Position numbers and translations under genes: made by a program. 64,000 nt of DNA from Cryphonectria parasitica EP155 (taxonomy: Eukaryota; Ascomycota; Sordariomycetes; Diaporthales; Cryphonectriaceae): contig NW_024468909.1 of assembly GCF_011745365.1 (NCBI RefSeq), positions 1,550,001 through 1,614,000 on the forward strand. The letters are read 5' to 3'. This document shows, one piece after another, positions 35,039-47,245 of the stretch. Under the pieces are notes generated by a model that was not told the origin of the DNA, ran no database searches, and saw only the letters and a list, made by a program, of their open reading frames with translations. Within the stretch, counting starts at the first letter, position 1. Each line of letters opens with the position of its first letter.

Positions 35039-38019
35039 CCTTCGTGCGGATGGACGACAACAACACCCTGGGATCTACGAGAAACAAGAGCCAAAAACAA
35101 CAGGGTGGTCATGTAGCAGTACCAGGAAGACTGTCTCAGTTAGTGTGCGCAGCCTGTGCGAGAAGACCTGGTGTTTTTACGTTGCAGCTGGCAATGCGTT
35201 CCTCTCCTTCCTGTGGGGGTCTTCCTTCTTCTTTTTCATTTTTTGGCCGTATTTTCTTTTTCCTCGGTTCCTCACAGCCTGCAGGTGCAAAGATGGAAAT
35301 GGTTGGAGTGTGTTCTTGGGCGAATGTCCTGAAGACGCTGCGAGGCATACATTAACAAAAAAAAAAAAGAAAGAAAGTGCGCCGCCGGATGGAGTAAGCA
35401 GAGGAAATTTTGGGTACGCGGAAGAGAGAAAGAGAGACGGAAAGAGAGAGAAAGGAAGTATCATTATTTTCTACATCACCTACGTTTCACCATGAACACG
35501 TCTTATACAGACCTGATCACCCTGATCAGCCCTATACGAGGCCGCAGAAGCATCGCATCGGATAGCAGGCATACACAGGCGGAAATGGGAAGGGCAAAAC
35601 AAGAAAGCCAGCCTCATGATGAGGAGCAGCAGCTTATTAAATTCAAAGACTTTTTGGACACCTGTACCACCCACTCCATCTGCCTGTACCATCTTCATTC
35701 GCTACTATGGTAGAGACAGGTAACGGGGGAAGGACAGGGGAAAAGAGGGATGTCTCGGAGATGCCGTCCTGAGTTTATTAATCCGCCTGCATCCCCGGCG
35801 GATCACTGCTCACCGTTGAGGAGGAGCAGGAGGGAGGCTCGTCCTGCTTGGGTTGTTTGTGCTCGGGTCGAGGGCAACAGATCTCGGAGGGTAGACGAGA
35901 GGTATTTCTTGTAATCGACAGAAGGAGCGGAGTTGACATAAGGCTGCGAATTCATCCTGCCCCTCTCGAACCCCCCCCCCCCTTCTTCCCACCCCCCCCC
36001 CCAAAAAAATTGTGAGAGAGAGACAAGAAAAAAAGGAAGGAGATTGCGCTATGACCATGCAGGCCCACACATCTAACATAGTACTACCTATCTGCGCATC
36101 ACTTGAGTACTGTACGTACTTGTGTATTCTACGTGACCACAAGCTACTATGCGATCTCCCCAAGTAGTGGAGAGAGGTTGAGCCGCAAGGATCACCCCGC
36201 ATTCAGTGCCATGCTAGCTCTGCTGGGGGCAGTGGTAGTGGTGGGTGGGGAGAAGGCGCTGCCGCTCGGTAAGGGAGGGAAAGAGCAGTGCGGGCTGGGC
36301 TTGGGTGCGTTTTACTCTTCCCATTTCTCTCTCTCTCCTTCTCCTTCAAAATTGGGCCCTTCTTTTACTAGACGCTTACCTGCCCCCCCCCCCCCGAAAA
36401 AGTGCGTCCGTTGGTTCCAAGTCTTGACAGCGTACGGTAAACGGGGGGCGGGACAAGCCGTATGGGCCAGCCGTTTTGAGATTTATGTGAAGTCGGCACT
36501 GGGGAAGAAGGGCATACGTTTCTTTCGTAGTCGGCATCTGATTGCATGGGCATTGCATGCATACATGCCTCGTTCGTCGTCCCTCTTCACCGACTTATGT
36601 CGGATCGAACCAGTTAACCTTCCAGGAAGATCGATCCCTTGGCCAGGGGGGTGATTGAGTGACCGGATTGCTATACTATGGTAGAAGCTTGTGCTGCGGC
36701 CTTTCGGGGGGGCCAAGTTAGAAACTACTGCATATTTGGTGTTCGACCCGTCAGCAGATCGCCGTGGCAAGCAGTGGCCATCTTTTTTGTTTTCAACCCT
36801 ACAAGTACATGGGAACAAAAGGGAAATGGTAAGAGTAGGTCCTTCCTCAATCCCCGCCGCACTAATACTCGCTACCGGCCACCGACAATGGAAGAAGTAC
36901 CGTGTGTATGTACTACTAACTATGCCGTACATACAGTATGGCCCAGAACAGCCAGATCAAGGTGGATTCGATTTCAATTGAATTCAACATGTGAATGCTC
37001 TCTCTAGGATCTCTGGCCGATCAGGTAGGCAGGTGAATATATCTTTTTTCTTCTTTTTGGTTGTTACTTCTCTGCTTTCCTTCTCTTTCTTGCCCTACCT
37101 GACCATGAAGAGTGGGAAGGAACCACATATAATATTCTTGATGGCTGGGTTCTAGACCCTGTCTCCTTCCCCCTTGCTCTGATGGCTGACTGACCTGACT
37201 GAGGGACGGACGACCTTGCCCATCCAACTACAGTAGCTTGCGGCTCGCCCCCTTCCTTCCTGCTGCATGCTGCTACCGCCACAGTACATGCTGCATGCTT
37301 TGGTGGCGGCGGGCAGATCGTCCAATGCCCCGCGATTATCTACGGGGCCTTTTATCTCTTAATAATCTATCTGCGGGCCAAGCCAAGCCAAGCGTTTTTC
37401 CTTCGTTTATGGCCGAGGAGGGGGGAAACAGAGGAACAAGAAGGGAAAAAAAACACAAGCGAGGAAGAAGGACAGCCGAAGAAGAATGTGGACGACAGCC
37501 TGCCAACGTGCATCAATTCAATACGTACCATACCTTTCGTCCAGTCCATCCACAGCATTACTAGACACACATACATGCAGTGCATCCACACGCACACATA
37601 TGAAAGCAAACAAGGGCTTATTCAACTCTCCCTCTCGCCTCATTGTGGCCGAGTCTGGGGTCGTTGCCGCCGCCGCCTGAGCTATCTCTTGACCGACATT
37701 TTTGCAACATCATCTTGGAGGAATCTCGACCACCATTTTTTGGATTATCGCACTTTTTCTTCCTGCCTTTTGCTTCTTGCCTTTTGCTTCTTGCCTTTTG
37801 CTTCTTGCATTCCTTGTCAACAACTCATGACAGGCCCCACGGAACCTCACCGTCTCCACAAAAAGATATTTGACACTTGATCTTGACTGCGTCTCTTCTT
37901 CATCCCTAGTCTTCCTTCCTCTTATACTAACTATCCTCCTTCACCTTGACCTCACATACACACACCCCCCTCCCTTGTACGCCGACCACCCCGGCTCTTT
38001 TCCTTGCCAGCCGCCCCAG
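35039..38019. other. 3 kb gene-free region between PKA and the CorA-like gene
   Basis: Two rightward genes flank it. Seen: a short A run at 35358-35369, C tracts at 35971-35982, 35992-36002 and 36383-36395, a CT-rich leader-like zone from about 37730, and a triple 14-base repeat at 37764-37805. Open frames to about 180 residues lack any domain or spliced partner. Confidence 0.5.
37764..37805. repeat. Three tandem copies of a 14-base pyrimidine-rich unit
   Basis: The unit TGCCTTTTGCTTCT occurs three times head-to-tail without mismatch, about 215 bases before the CorA-like start. It is probably in the leader or core promoter. Confidence 0.9.
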
Positions 38020-38762
38020 ATGAGTATCCGACCATCCTGGACAGACTGGGCCGATCGAAAGGAAGCCCTCGCCAAATACAGCGACACGGCTACCACCGAC
38101 ACGGGCGACACCGACGACCATGCCGCCGCCACCGGGCCCCCTCTCGGCATGGACGACTACTTCTTCCAGGACCATGTCCGCTCCTGCAGGAATGTCATCG
38201 AGGCCACGAGCTACCTCGAGATCTTCAACTACTCGGTGTGCCCCCTCCCCCATCCAATAAATCTGCCTCGAGAGCGCCATGGATTTTTTTGATTTTTTTT
38301 ATCGTTCTTTCTTCGCTTTGCTTGTCGCCTTCTCCCCTGCCTCCCCCAAGTTGGGTGGAAGTTGGGGAGGGGAAGGGAGAAGAGTGTAGTTTTGATGTTG
38401 CATGGGCATAATGAGGGTCTCTTGAAAGATACCAGTGGCTAATCTGGAGAATCCAGGACCCGGCCTACAACTCTGTTGAGGAGCATCCCTTGACCATGGA
38501 CGAGTTTGAAAACTTTCTGCACCAGAGGGTATGTCTCCTCTCTCTCTCTCTCTCTCTCACACACAACTTTCATCAAGCCGTGCCGGGAGGAGAGACAGAT
38601 ACATCTCATTGCATTTTGGCTAATCTGGGTCCTCAACGACGTAGGGCGCGTTCGTGGCGCCAAAATTACCTTCAGGCGTGAAGCTCCTTAACGGCTGTCG
38701 GATAGTGTAAGTCCTGGCCGTCACCATCACATCATGGCCCTGAGAATGGGAACACACTCTCC

Positions 38763-38800
<38 letters not shown>

Positions 38801-40513
38801 GACTCCTTTGATCCACACACATTCACTCACCTAAACTCAGGCTCCAGCTCAAGGCTAAACATCCTGAAACCTTCACCTCCAACTACATCTCCTTCACGGC
38901 TGCTGAGTACGAGTCCATGGTCCGTGCCCTACATCTGCCCTACCGCGCCATCGAGGGCACTTCCGTCGTGGGGCCCTTCTTCTGGTGTGCCCACGTCCCT
39001 GACGGCGACGGTTACGATAATGTGACCGAAGAGAAGGAGGACGAAGATGACGACGATAGCGAGAGCTCCAAACCAGGTCACTTGCAGATCATCATGCGCA
39101 AGAGCGACGTGCGCAAGAAGGGCAAGACCCGCGGCTGGGAGCTCATGCTCTCCCACGACCTCGCCACCGGCCTCACCTCGGGCTACGTCAAGGGCACCGA
39201 CAGCAGCGACATGAGCGAGAGCATCGCCCACCTCCGTGCTTGCGCCCGCCAGGCCGCCCATCCTTTCCTCCTGCCCATGATTATCCTCAGCCACGACCTC
39301 TCACCCAAGACGGACCAGAAGCAGCGCGACGCCCGCGACTGGCTGCGCCGCCTCGAGCACGCCGTCAGCATGCGCAACGAGATCGTCGAGGACGAGGGTT
39401 ATGTCGGCAGCGACGCTGTCATGGATCTCGACCAGATCAACCGCGACCTCGTTGAGTGCCACTCCCAGGTCCTGTGGAAGCGGCCACAGGCCTACCAGGA
39501 GATCATCAGGGAGATGGAGAAGGGCATGGCGCGGTTCATGGAGAAGCTGCCTGCGTACCGAAACTCCAAGAGCGTCAAGAGGGACAGGGCGAGAGGGCGA
39601 GAGGGCGAGGGCGAGGAGGAAGAGGAGGAGAAGAAGAAGGGCGGCGGTGGCGGCGGGAAGGTCGTCGTGCGGGACGAGTACGGGTTCCGAGAGGTCAACA
39701 GGTGTCACAAAAGCATGCTGAGCAGGTTGGAGTTCTTCCGGAACAAGCTGGTGGGCATCGAGAACTATGCTCACACGACGCTGGAGAGGCTGGCCATCCA
39801 GAGGAGCGCAGTAAGTTCTACTACATCACCACCATCATCACCAGCACGCATCCATCCCTTATCCTGACCGAACTGGCCTGCTGACCTGCCTCCCCAACAG
39901 CTCTACAACATCATCGCTCAGAAGGAGTCGAAACTCAATCTTCAGATGGCCGCCGACCAGCGCCGCTTGGCCCACGCGAGCAAGCGAGACAGCACCTCCA
40001 TGAAGACCATATCCCTCCTCGGCGCCATCTTCCTGCCTGCCACACTACTCGCTTCCATCTTCAGCATGGTCTTTTTCAACACTGGAGACAGTAAGTCCCA
40101 TTCCAGCGCAAGACAGCACAGCGAGATTGGAAGAATACACACACACACACACTAGCTACCCAATCCACTCTACCCATCATCCCCTTTTTTTCCCACACCT
40201 CATTCCCCATTGTCTTCTTCATCAAAAGCCTTCTTTGGTATGTATCGCTAATAGCATCACGGGGATTCTAGATGGAAGGTTCCAGGTATACTCCACCTTC
40301 TGGATCTACTTTGTCATTACCATCCCCGTAACCGTCATCATCGTCGTAATCTGGTGGGCCTGGGACCGGTCACGCGAGAGACGGTACAAACAAGAGGACG
40401 TCGATCTCGAGAGCCAGATCGACGGCATGGAGAGCAAGATCATGGCTACCATGCGGCGGCGGACCATGAATAAAGTCCGCACGTGGACACATGCGCCGGA
40501 AAAGGTCGAGTGA
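38020..40513 (+). CDS. CorA-like two-helix membrane protein, no GMN motif
   Basis: Six exons, 38020-38235, 38436-38528, 38645-38706, 38841-39810, 39901-40090 and 40272-40513, giving 590 residues. The first in-frame ATG is used. A long soluble N-terminal domain (WLIWRIQDPAY, NYISFTAAEYESMVRALHLP, WELMLSHDLATGLTSGYVKG) is followed by a helical stalk with a charged Glu/Lys/Gly insert (about 39590-39660). Two membrane helices close the protein: TISLLGAIFLPATLLASIFS (about 480-500) and TFWIYFVITIPVTVIIVVIW (about 520-540). A basic cytosolic tail follows. The arrangement is that of the fungal CorA-like Mg2+/Zn2+ transporter family. However, the loop after helix one reads SMVFFNTGD where true CorA channels have GMN, so magnesium transport should not be assumed. 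A (TA) repeat sits in the third intron. The last intron (40091-40271) is the least certain join. Confidence 0.82.
38770..38797. repeat. (AT)14 microsatellite in an intron
   Basis: A perfect AT repeat inside the third intron of the CorA-like gene. Confidence 0.9.
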
Positions 40514-41500
40514 GAAAATGAGACATGAGAGGGAGGACGCGGGGGAGAGGTTATCGGGGATAGCTAATATTGTGGCAGTTGGTGCGAGCGTATAGAGAAG
40601 CATGCACAAAAAAAAGGGGAGTGGAGGGGGGGGGGGGGGGGGAAGAGGAGCGGCATACAACAACAACTGTAGCACCACGAGGCAAGGATTTGACGATTGA
40701 CGATGTTCACGACCAAGCATATACATATACACACATATATACAGCGTCTGTGGTTTTCAGCATTCTTCACACAGCAAAGTGGGACTGTATTTGTTTTGAC
40801 AGATAGACGATGCCACGACAAAGCATCGTACAAGGTTTTTCATTGTACAAGCAGGACCAATAATTGTCTTGGGCAGGATAAAAAGTGAATAAGCAATATG
40901 CACACTCGGCCTTTGACCAAGGCCAACCACCGCATTTGTTCCTTTGACTTTCTCTTCTTTCGTTCGCTTTCTTCCTTGCTTGTCTGTCTTGATTTCTCAT
41001 TTGCTTTCTTCTTTCTTTTTTTCTTTCCCTTTCCCCTTTCCTTTGAAAAGACCAAACTCCTCAACCCAACTCACACGTACAACCACCACATCTCGTCTGT
41101 CCCACTATTTTCAGTAGCCTATCTCCTCCCCTCCTTCACCCTTCCCCTCCCTTCTCTCTCATGCGCAGCTCAAAGCCGGCCGACCGACCATTATCTTTTT
41201 AGGTATTAAGCGACCCGAAGAAAGAAGACAAAACAAACGGGTCGCTGGCGCCGACAATATGTGTATGTCGGGACAAATGGAGAGGGAAAGAATCTCCCCC
41301 TGCTGTAACCATGCCTCCCCTCCAACAACGATAACAACAACAAGGGTTTTCAAACGAGCGGAGGACGGACGGACGGATAAAACGACGAGATGATGATGCG
41401 CCGGGAAGAAGAGAGATAAGGGAGAGAGGGAGGAGGAGGAGGAGGCACGATAAAAGAAAGGAAAGAAGGAGAGGCAAAGAATGACGGTGCTTTTTTCTCT
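40514..41500. other. Convergent intergenic region
   Basis: About 1 kb between the stops of the CorA-like gene and the Asn-rich gene. It contains the longest G tract of the window (17 G, 40626-40642) and CT-rich stretches. No gene is recognised. Confidence 0.6.
40626..40642. repeat. 17-base poly(G) tract
   Basis: The longest of at least 15 intergenic G or C homopolymer tracts in the window; the others are listed in the findings. Confidence 0.9.
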
Positions 41501-41954
41501 TCACACACGCCTCGTCCTTCTAGTCATCCTGCCTCTTGAGGCGGACTGGCTTTCGTCTGCTGTCTTTTTGGGTCTCTTTGGGTTGAGCACCCGTTCTTCC
41601 TTGTTGTCGAGAGCCCACTGTGGGACGTCATGTTGTCTCCTCTGCTCGGCCCGGATCTCACCTACATGAATACAAAAAAAAAAAAAAACACTGGTCAGCT
41701 TTCCTAGTTTGCCTCTCTCTCTTGGTATTCTGATGTTTTTGGCTCATGTGGTAAAGGGAGAAGGTGTTTTATCTTTCTTTTTTTGTTTCAAAATGCACGT
41801 ACAGTATCTCCTCGCCTTGGAGTAAACCTCGTATCTCCTCTCCTCAGGAATGAAGTACCGCACGTGGTCATCCCAGTACAGCAGCACCTCCTCAGGGTAC
41901 CTCTCCACCATGCCCCTGGGTCTCTGTTCGGCGGCGCCAGGCTTTCTTCCCATC

Positions 41955-41992
<38 letters not shown>

Positions 41993-43138
41993 GCTGTTAT
42001 TGTTATTATCACCGCTCCGGCACTTTTGGCTCTGTGTGAGCTCCCACCACCGCCCGTCCCGCTCGACAAAGACCAGGCCGCTCCCGTCAGGTGTCAGCAC
42101 TGGCATGTTGAGGTCGTTCTCCCGGTAGTACATGCCGTTCAGCCCGGCCACCTGGCGGGCCTCCTCAACCTCTCGGTCGTAGTCGCTACCCAGGAGGACC
42201 GGCAGGAGCTGGAGCCGCCGTGCCTGGATCGCAGGCCAGCCCCACTTCAGGTCGACCTTGTGGTACAGGATGAAGAGCTTGTCTGGGTTTTTGTACTTTT
42301 GGTTGAAGTGGCGCTTCCTCTCGCCGTCTTGGATCAGCTGCTGGATCAGCGGTGCCCTGCGGGTCTGGGGGCGATCGAGGCTGTATGGTGCAGCCCGGGT
42401 TTGCAGTCGTCGTGAGCGGGTAAGGGCGGCAAAGTGCTGTTTCTGGCGTGCTTGGTCATCGTTCCATGCTGATGACAGAGGTATTGGAACTTCAGCCGGG
42501 CCTTGGGTAGTGTAGATGGTGTTGTTGTTGTTGCTGTTGCTGCTGCTGTTGCTACTACTGTTGTTCTGGTTGCTGTAGTGAGCTGGTGGTGTGACAGGTG
42601 TGATAACTGGAGAGCTATGGGCTGTGGAAAGAGGGGATAGGGTCGGGAGGCTGCTGCTAATGCTCCTGCGCCATGGATATTCAAGGCCAGGACTCGCTCG
42701 TGTTGTCTCGTAGTTGGAGTGGGATCTCTGATGTTGCTCGTCCTGATGCTTGGGAGACCGGTCTGCGGTAGCTATTACATTCGAGAATGTATCCTGAAAA
42801 GAAGGAAGACGATTCTGCTGAGCCTCATAGTAGCCAAATGGTTTCTCGGCTGTGGTCCAAGTCAGCGACATGGCCAATGAAAAACAATAAAAGAAGAAGA
42901 ACAAAAGTCAGGTACGAGAAAGGTCCAACGTACACAGAGTGTAGTTTGAGAATGGCAGCGGTAACAGCCTTGGTACGGCAGCCTTGAGTTGTCTTGTTGC
43001 AATGTCGGCGAGATCCTCTAGGTTTTCATTATGAACGTCTGGCCTTCTTGGGATATCATGTCTGGTGTTGAGCCTAGGGGGAGGAAGAGCCCTGCCAAAG
43101 TCGTTTCGACCGTTCAGATAAGTCTGTGGCAGAATCAT
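41501..43138 (-). CDS. Unrecognised fungal protein with poly-Asn runs
   Basis: Three exons on the minus strand, 43138-42934, 42849-41803 and 41661-41501, giving 470 residues. The joins use GTACGT donors twice, and both are phase 1. Upstream of 43138 the frame has no ATG. I do not recognise the family. Seen: an N-terminal part with NLEDLADIATRQLKAAVPRL; a Ser/Asn-rich linker; then a better-ordered segment with RRAPLIQQLIQDGERKRHF, DKLFILYHKVDLKWGWPAIQ, LNGMYYRENDLNMPVLTPDG and FVERDGRWWEL. A poly-Asn run of about 13 follows (GTT repeat on the plus strand at about 41956-41994), then YPEEVLLYWDDHVRYFIPEE and a basic tail with PKRPKK that could be a nuclear signal. There is no signal peptide. The ordered blocks and precise splicing suggest a real protein, probably nuclear. 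Function unknown. Confidence 0.7.
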
Positions 43139-46091
43139 GGTAATCGTATTCAACACAAAAAGTGACAAAAAGAGATGCAAGGACAATACAAGGCAGAGGA
43201 ATACACACGCTCACGCAATAGGCAATTCGTCCGAGAGAGAATGATGGAGAAGAAGGCAACGACAAACCAGGAACAGGTGGATAAAAGGCGAGGAGGCGAG
43301 AGATCTCCAGGGTCCTAATATAGGTATGAGCTCCGTCAGGTCTACCAGAGCAGGTGCAAGTTTGGGTCCAGAGCTGATCTCTAGCCCACCAGTGTCACTT
43401 GTGATAGATCTGGAAAGGCCCACTCGAGCCGATATGATCGCCGTCTGTGGCTTGGAGTGTCCTCAAACGAGCAAAACCATCCTTGTAGGATCTTGCAGAG
43501 AGACAGCCCGTCCTTACATGACGGGTTGAGGCCGCCGTGTCGAGCTAAAGCGTACTTTGTGGGCATGGGCCTTGAGAGTACTACAAGACATACTCCACGG
43601 ACTCCACCACACAAATACACACATACACAGACACACAGACACACACACACATACGCGAACGAAAAGGTTGAACAGTGTAGTGGTTGGTCATGGGCTCGTG
43701 GCTTGGGAAACTTTGTGTGTTGCCAAGCTGTTGTACAGAAGGAAGAACGATGTCCTTGAGTAGCCAAACTCTAAACACTGTGCCTTTCTCATTCCCTCTC
43801 TATCTCTCTATCTGGAGGAGCAAAAGATCTCAAGTTGAAGGAGGTTCACGGCCAAGGAGGGTGGAAGGAGGAGGAGGAGGAGGAGGAAGGTGAAGCGGTA
43901 CCTGCATACCTCATTGGGGAAGTGGCGGGACCAAGTAGACGACGGTCGATGACAGATTACCGAGTCCAAACTAACGCATGGGGGTCTACTGGGAACCCCC
44001 CTCCCCTCCCCTCCCTCCTTCTCTTGAGATGGTTCGAGAGGCTTTTCTGCTGCGGGAACGCCATCGGTAGCCATCTCTCTCCAGCAGGACCCTACCGTGG
44101 GCGTAAATGGGCCGCGTCTGTTCGAAAACCCAAGGTAGGGATCGACAACGAGCCGTCCGGATGAACGAAACAATCATCTTCGAACGCTGGCCTTGATGCC
44201 CAACCATGTCCACAAGCTCTGACGCCACCCCAGACTGCGGCCTGTTCTGATAACCAACTGTGACCAGGATACAAGCCGAGTGGTCGTCCGGTGGTCCTTT
44301 ACTGCGCTTGGCAGAAACTTCGAGTGCCGTCGTCGACCTTCTCCTCGTGCCTCCTCAAAACTGCTTTGCTTGCTTGTACATAGGACCCCCACCACCAACC
44401 CCCCCCCCTTGCAGCCAACTCAAGGACTTTTAGTGCCTCTTTGGCACATTTTGTTGCCTAGTGATCTATAGACACTTGGACAAGGCCGGTAGAATTAGCT
44501 CGTCTCGTGAGGCGAGCCATGGCGAGCTTAGCTGGTAGTCTCGTCAAGTGGACTAAAGAAGCGATGGAAAAAGAAGCCTTCCTTGCCTTTTGCAGTGCTA
44601 GGGCCACAGGCCGGCCCTGCCAGAAGCCATGGCAACCTTTTGACAGCCGCCAGCTTGGATAAAATTGGCTAGCCCCTTGCCTTGGTCCAAGACCAGGAAC
44701 TGTGGGGTTCGTTGGCCATGTCTTGCGCATGGTATCAGGCCAAGGTGGTTCGATATCATGTTTTTTCCTCTCCTTCCTCTCTTTTCTTCTTCTGTCGTCA
44801 AGATACTGGACAGTGATTCTCGGCGACCCGTAGAGCACAAGTGGCAGTTTTCCCTGCATTTTCTCGATCGCCCTGCCATGCATACGCTCAACCAGTTCTC
44901 CCCTCTTTTTTTCTTCTTTCTTTCGCTCCCCCTCTCTCGATACGACACATTTTGTGTAGTGTGCTTCCTCGGATGCTTCCGAATGTTCGGGACTTCTGTA
45001 CTTCGAAACTTTGTACCTCATGTGGGATCCTATCGTTGTGTCACCCGAAGAGGAGCTTTTCTGTCCCATGTAGCCCAGGGAATATGACTGGTGAACTTTT
45101 TCCCTTCCCCTTTCCTTTTCCATAATCGCTTCTGCATACTTACTTCTTTCGAACCCCTGCCCACATCCACCAGTCTAACAAACTCTGTTCATGCAAGCAG
45201 TAAGGACTGTGCTGTTTTTTTTTCCTTGCCTTTCTTTTTCTTCTTCTTGGGTGACCGGTGTGGGTGGGGAGGGGGGGGGGTTGATACGACTCGCCCGCAG
45301 TTCGCTCCCCTCCATGTCACTTTGTCGCACGGCTCATTAGCAGCAAATCCAAGTACGCAAGGGATGACAGCGCCAATCTGCCTTGGCTCCTAGATCTCCC
45401 ACTTGGATCCACCCATTGGGCGCGGCAGATCACCCGGGTGGTATCGATATTGCCCTTGAGTCGTTGGAGGACGCCACATTTCTATACAAAGTACCGGTGA
45501 CTGCGGGGGGAAAATACGGCCTGCGTCGACTAGATTAGCCACCGTTGCAGTATGTGGACACACCATTTCACCCCCCCCCCCCTCTTTCCTCCTTCTCTGG
45601 CCCAGATGGAACGGTTTGTCTGATCGCTCGCTGGGGTCTCGACGCGCCCGTTTTCTTCTCTGGTGGATGTAACACCACGGCGTCATCAGAGAGCCTCATG
45701 GCGGTTCGGGATGCACCTCGGCGTTCAATCCTGTCTGTTCGGCGAGCTTTTTCTTTTGGATGAGTGCGCAGAAGTAGCCAACTTACGAGCCGGACCTGCA
45801 TAGTCGATCCCTCTTCGTGCAGAAACAAACATCGTATCGAGATTTTCTCATGAGACCACCTCGCTTCTGTGCGGGATGACTTGGCAGGCTGGACCACCCG
45901 CCGTCTGCTCCCCTCGCGCTCTCTGTCTCACTTTCTCACTCACTCACTCACTTTCTCTCTCTTTTCTCTCACCCCACACATACAAGATTAGTGTTTGATT
46001 ACTTCTTGTGTGTTCCTGAACAATGAAAGAATGGAAAAAGGGTTTCAACACCCCCATTTTCTCAGCGGGTTCGTCTCAAACAGGCTAACCG
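43139..46091. other. 3 kb gene-free region
   Basis: This holds the promoter of the leftward Asn-rich gene at its left end and the 3' flank of the TFC7-like gene at its right end. Seen: a CA-rich microsatellite (about 43617-43652), a G tract at 45271-45280 and C tracts at 44399-44408 and 45571-45582. Open frames reach 221 residues on the minus strand (44458-45123) but lack domain-like composition. Confidence 0.5.
43617..43652. repeat. (CA)-rich microsatellite
   Basis: Imperfect ACAC/ACAG/ACAT repeat upstream of the Asn-rich gene. Confidence 0.8.
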
Positions 46092-47245
46092 CTATAGTCT
46101 CGGAGGCTTCCTTTTCCCTTCAACGATGACTCCCAACTCCACCCCAGCGTCCCTCTGGGACGAATCCTGCTGGACGCCGGCAAATGCTTCGTCCCCAGAA
46201 AAACGCCTAGCTTGTGTCAGTAGCTGAGACCTGCGGGAGAAAAGACATAAAACAATTTGACTCCACTTACCATCCTCTTTCCTCGCCTCCAGAGAGAAAG
46301 CTGCAGTCGCTGTTGATCTCGCATGTCCATCCGCCACCAACACCCTTCCCACCTTCCCAGTCTAGAGTCGTCTCTGATCCAGTGGTGTCAACGGCCGGGG
46401 AACTTGGGCCGTCCTGGCCGGATCGCGTCTTCCTCCTCCTGAACGTACTCAGACCGCAGGTGAAGACACGAAAGTCCTCCGTCTCAACATGCTCCGGCAT
46501 ACAGCCGGTCAGGACCCTGCCTATGGCAATGATAGTGGCGGCATGCGAGCAGAGCAGCACAGCGCGCACCCCTGACTCGTCACAGCGCCTGATGATGGCA
46601 TCCAGCGTCAGGGCGACCCGCTCATGGAGCTGGGCTATGCTCTCGCCCGTCCTGGAGGGTACCACATTGGGCACGTAGCTCGTATCGTAGGCCGGGAACA
46701 GGTCCTTGAGCTGTGTTGGCGGTGCCGAGGTGGGATGCTCAAACGGGGCAGAGCCATACCATTCTGACAGCCCAGTCTCTCCCAGCACAGCGCGTTTGGT
46801 ACCCTCAAGACGCTCCACAAAAGGCTGGACCGTCTGGAGGCAGCGGTAGTAGGGGCTGGAGTAGATGCGCTCAACTGGAGGGTCCAGCCTCACCAGGTGA
46901 CCTGCCAGCTCCTTTGCCTGGTCGACACCGTGGGCCGTCAGCGCTGGGTCGGCGGCTATGCCCGTTGGTGATCTCAGGTGGCTGCCATACTCTCCACTGG
47001 TGGGATCGACAACCCAATTGGAACGGAACTAAATAGTTGGGAGGTGGGGTGCGTGCGTGTGTGTGTTGTCAGCCTGCGTCCGTCTACTGTTGAAGGCTTG
47101 CTGTGACAACAACGACAGTGTGTGTCAGTCTGGCAACGGCGGCGAAGCTTCTAAAATAAAAGAAGGCTGGTAGCCACGTCCGAGAAAGTGCAGCAAAGAA
47201 GCTACTTACGCCATGCCGCGTCACGTATATCACCTCGAGTGACAT
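46092..47245 (-). CDS. TFC7: TFC7/tau55-like protein: histidine-phosphatase fold with TFIIIC tail
   Basis: Three exons, 47245-47210 (36 bases), 47028-46271 and 46230-46092, giving 310 residues. The first splice joins VIYVTRHG to FRSNWVVDP, producing the RHG motif of histidine phosphatases at residues 10-12. The rest of the catalytic set is present: Arg in SSPYYRCLQTV, Glu in GLSEWYG and the second His in LLCSHAATIIAIG. The C-terminal part, NSDCSFLSGGEERGW, resembles the end of yeast Tfc7 (tau55), where a FLSSGEE motif lies in the domain that pairs with tau95. Tfc7 is the TFIIIC subunit that fuses a phosphoglycerate-mutase-like domain to a TFIIIC dimerisation domain. The call is therefore TFIIIC tau55-like, with a plain phosphoglycerate-mutase-family protein as the alternative. 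Confidence 0.8.

Noticed and set aside
36103..36654. 183-residue plus-strand open frame between PKA and the CorA-like gene.
   Set aside because: It reads through a C tract and CT-rich sequence; no domain, and composition unlike the real exons nearby.
44458..45123. 221-residue minus-strand open frame between the Asn-rich and TFC7-like genes.
   Set aside because: Composition is Lys/Glu/Arg runs from purine-rich DNA, there is no recognisable domain, and no spliced neighbour extends it.
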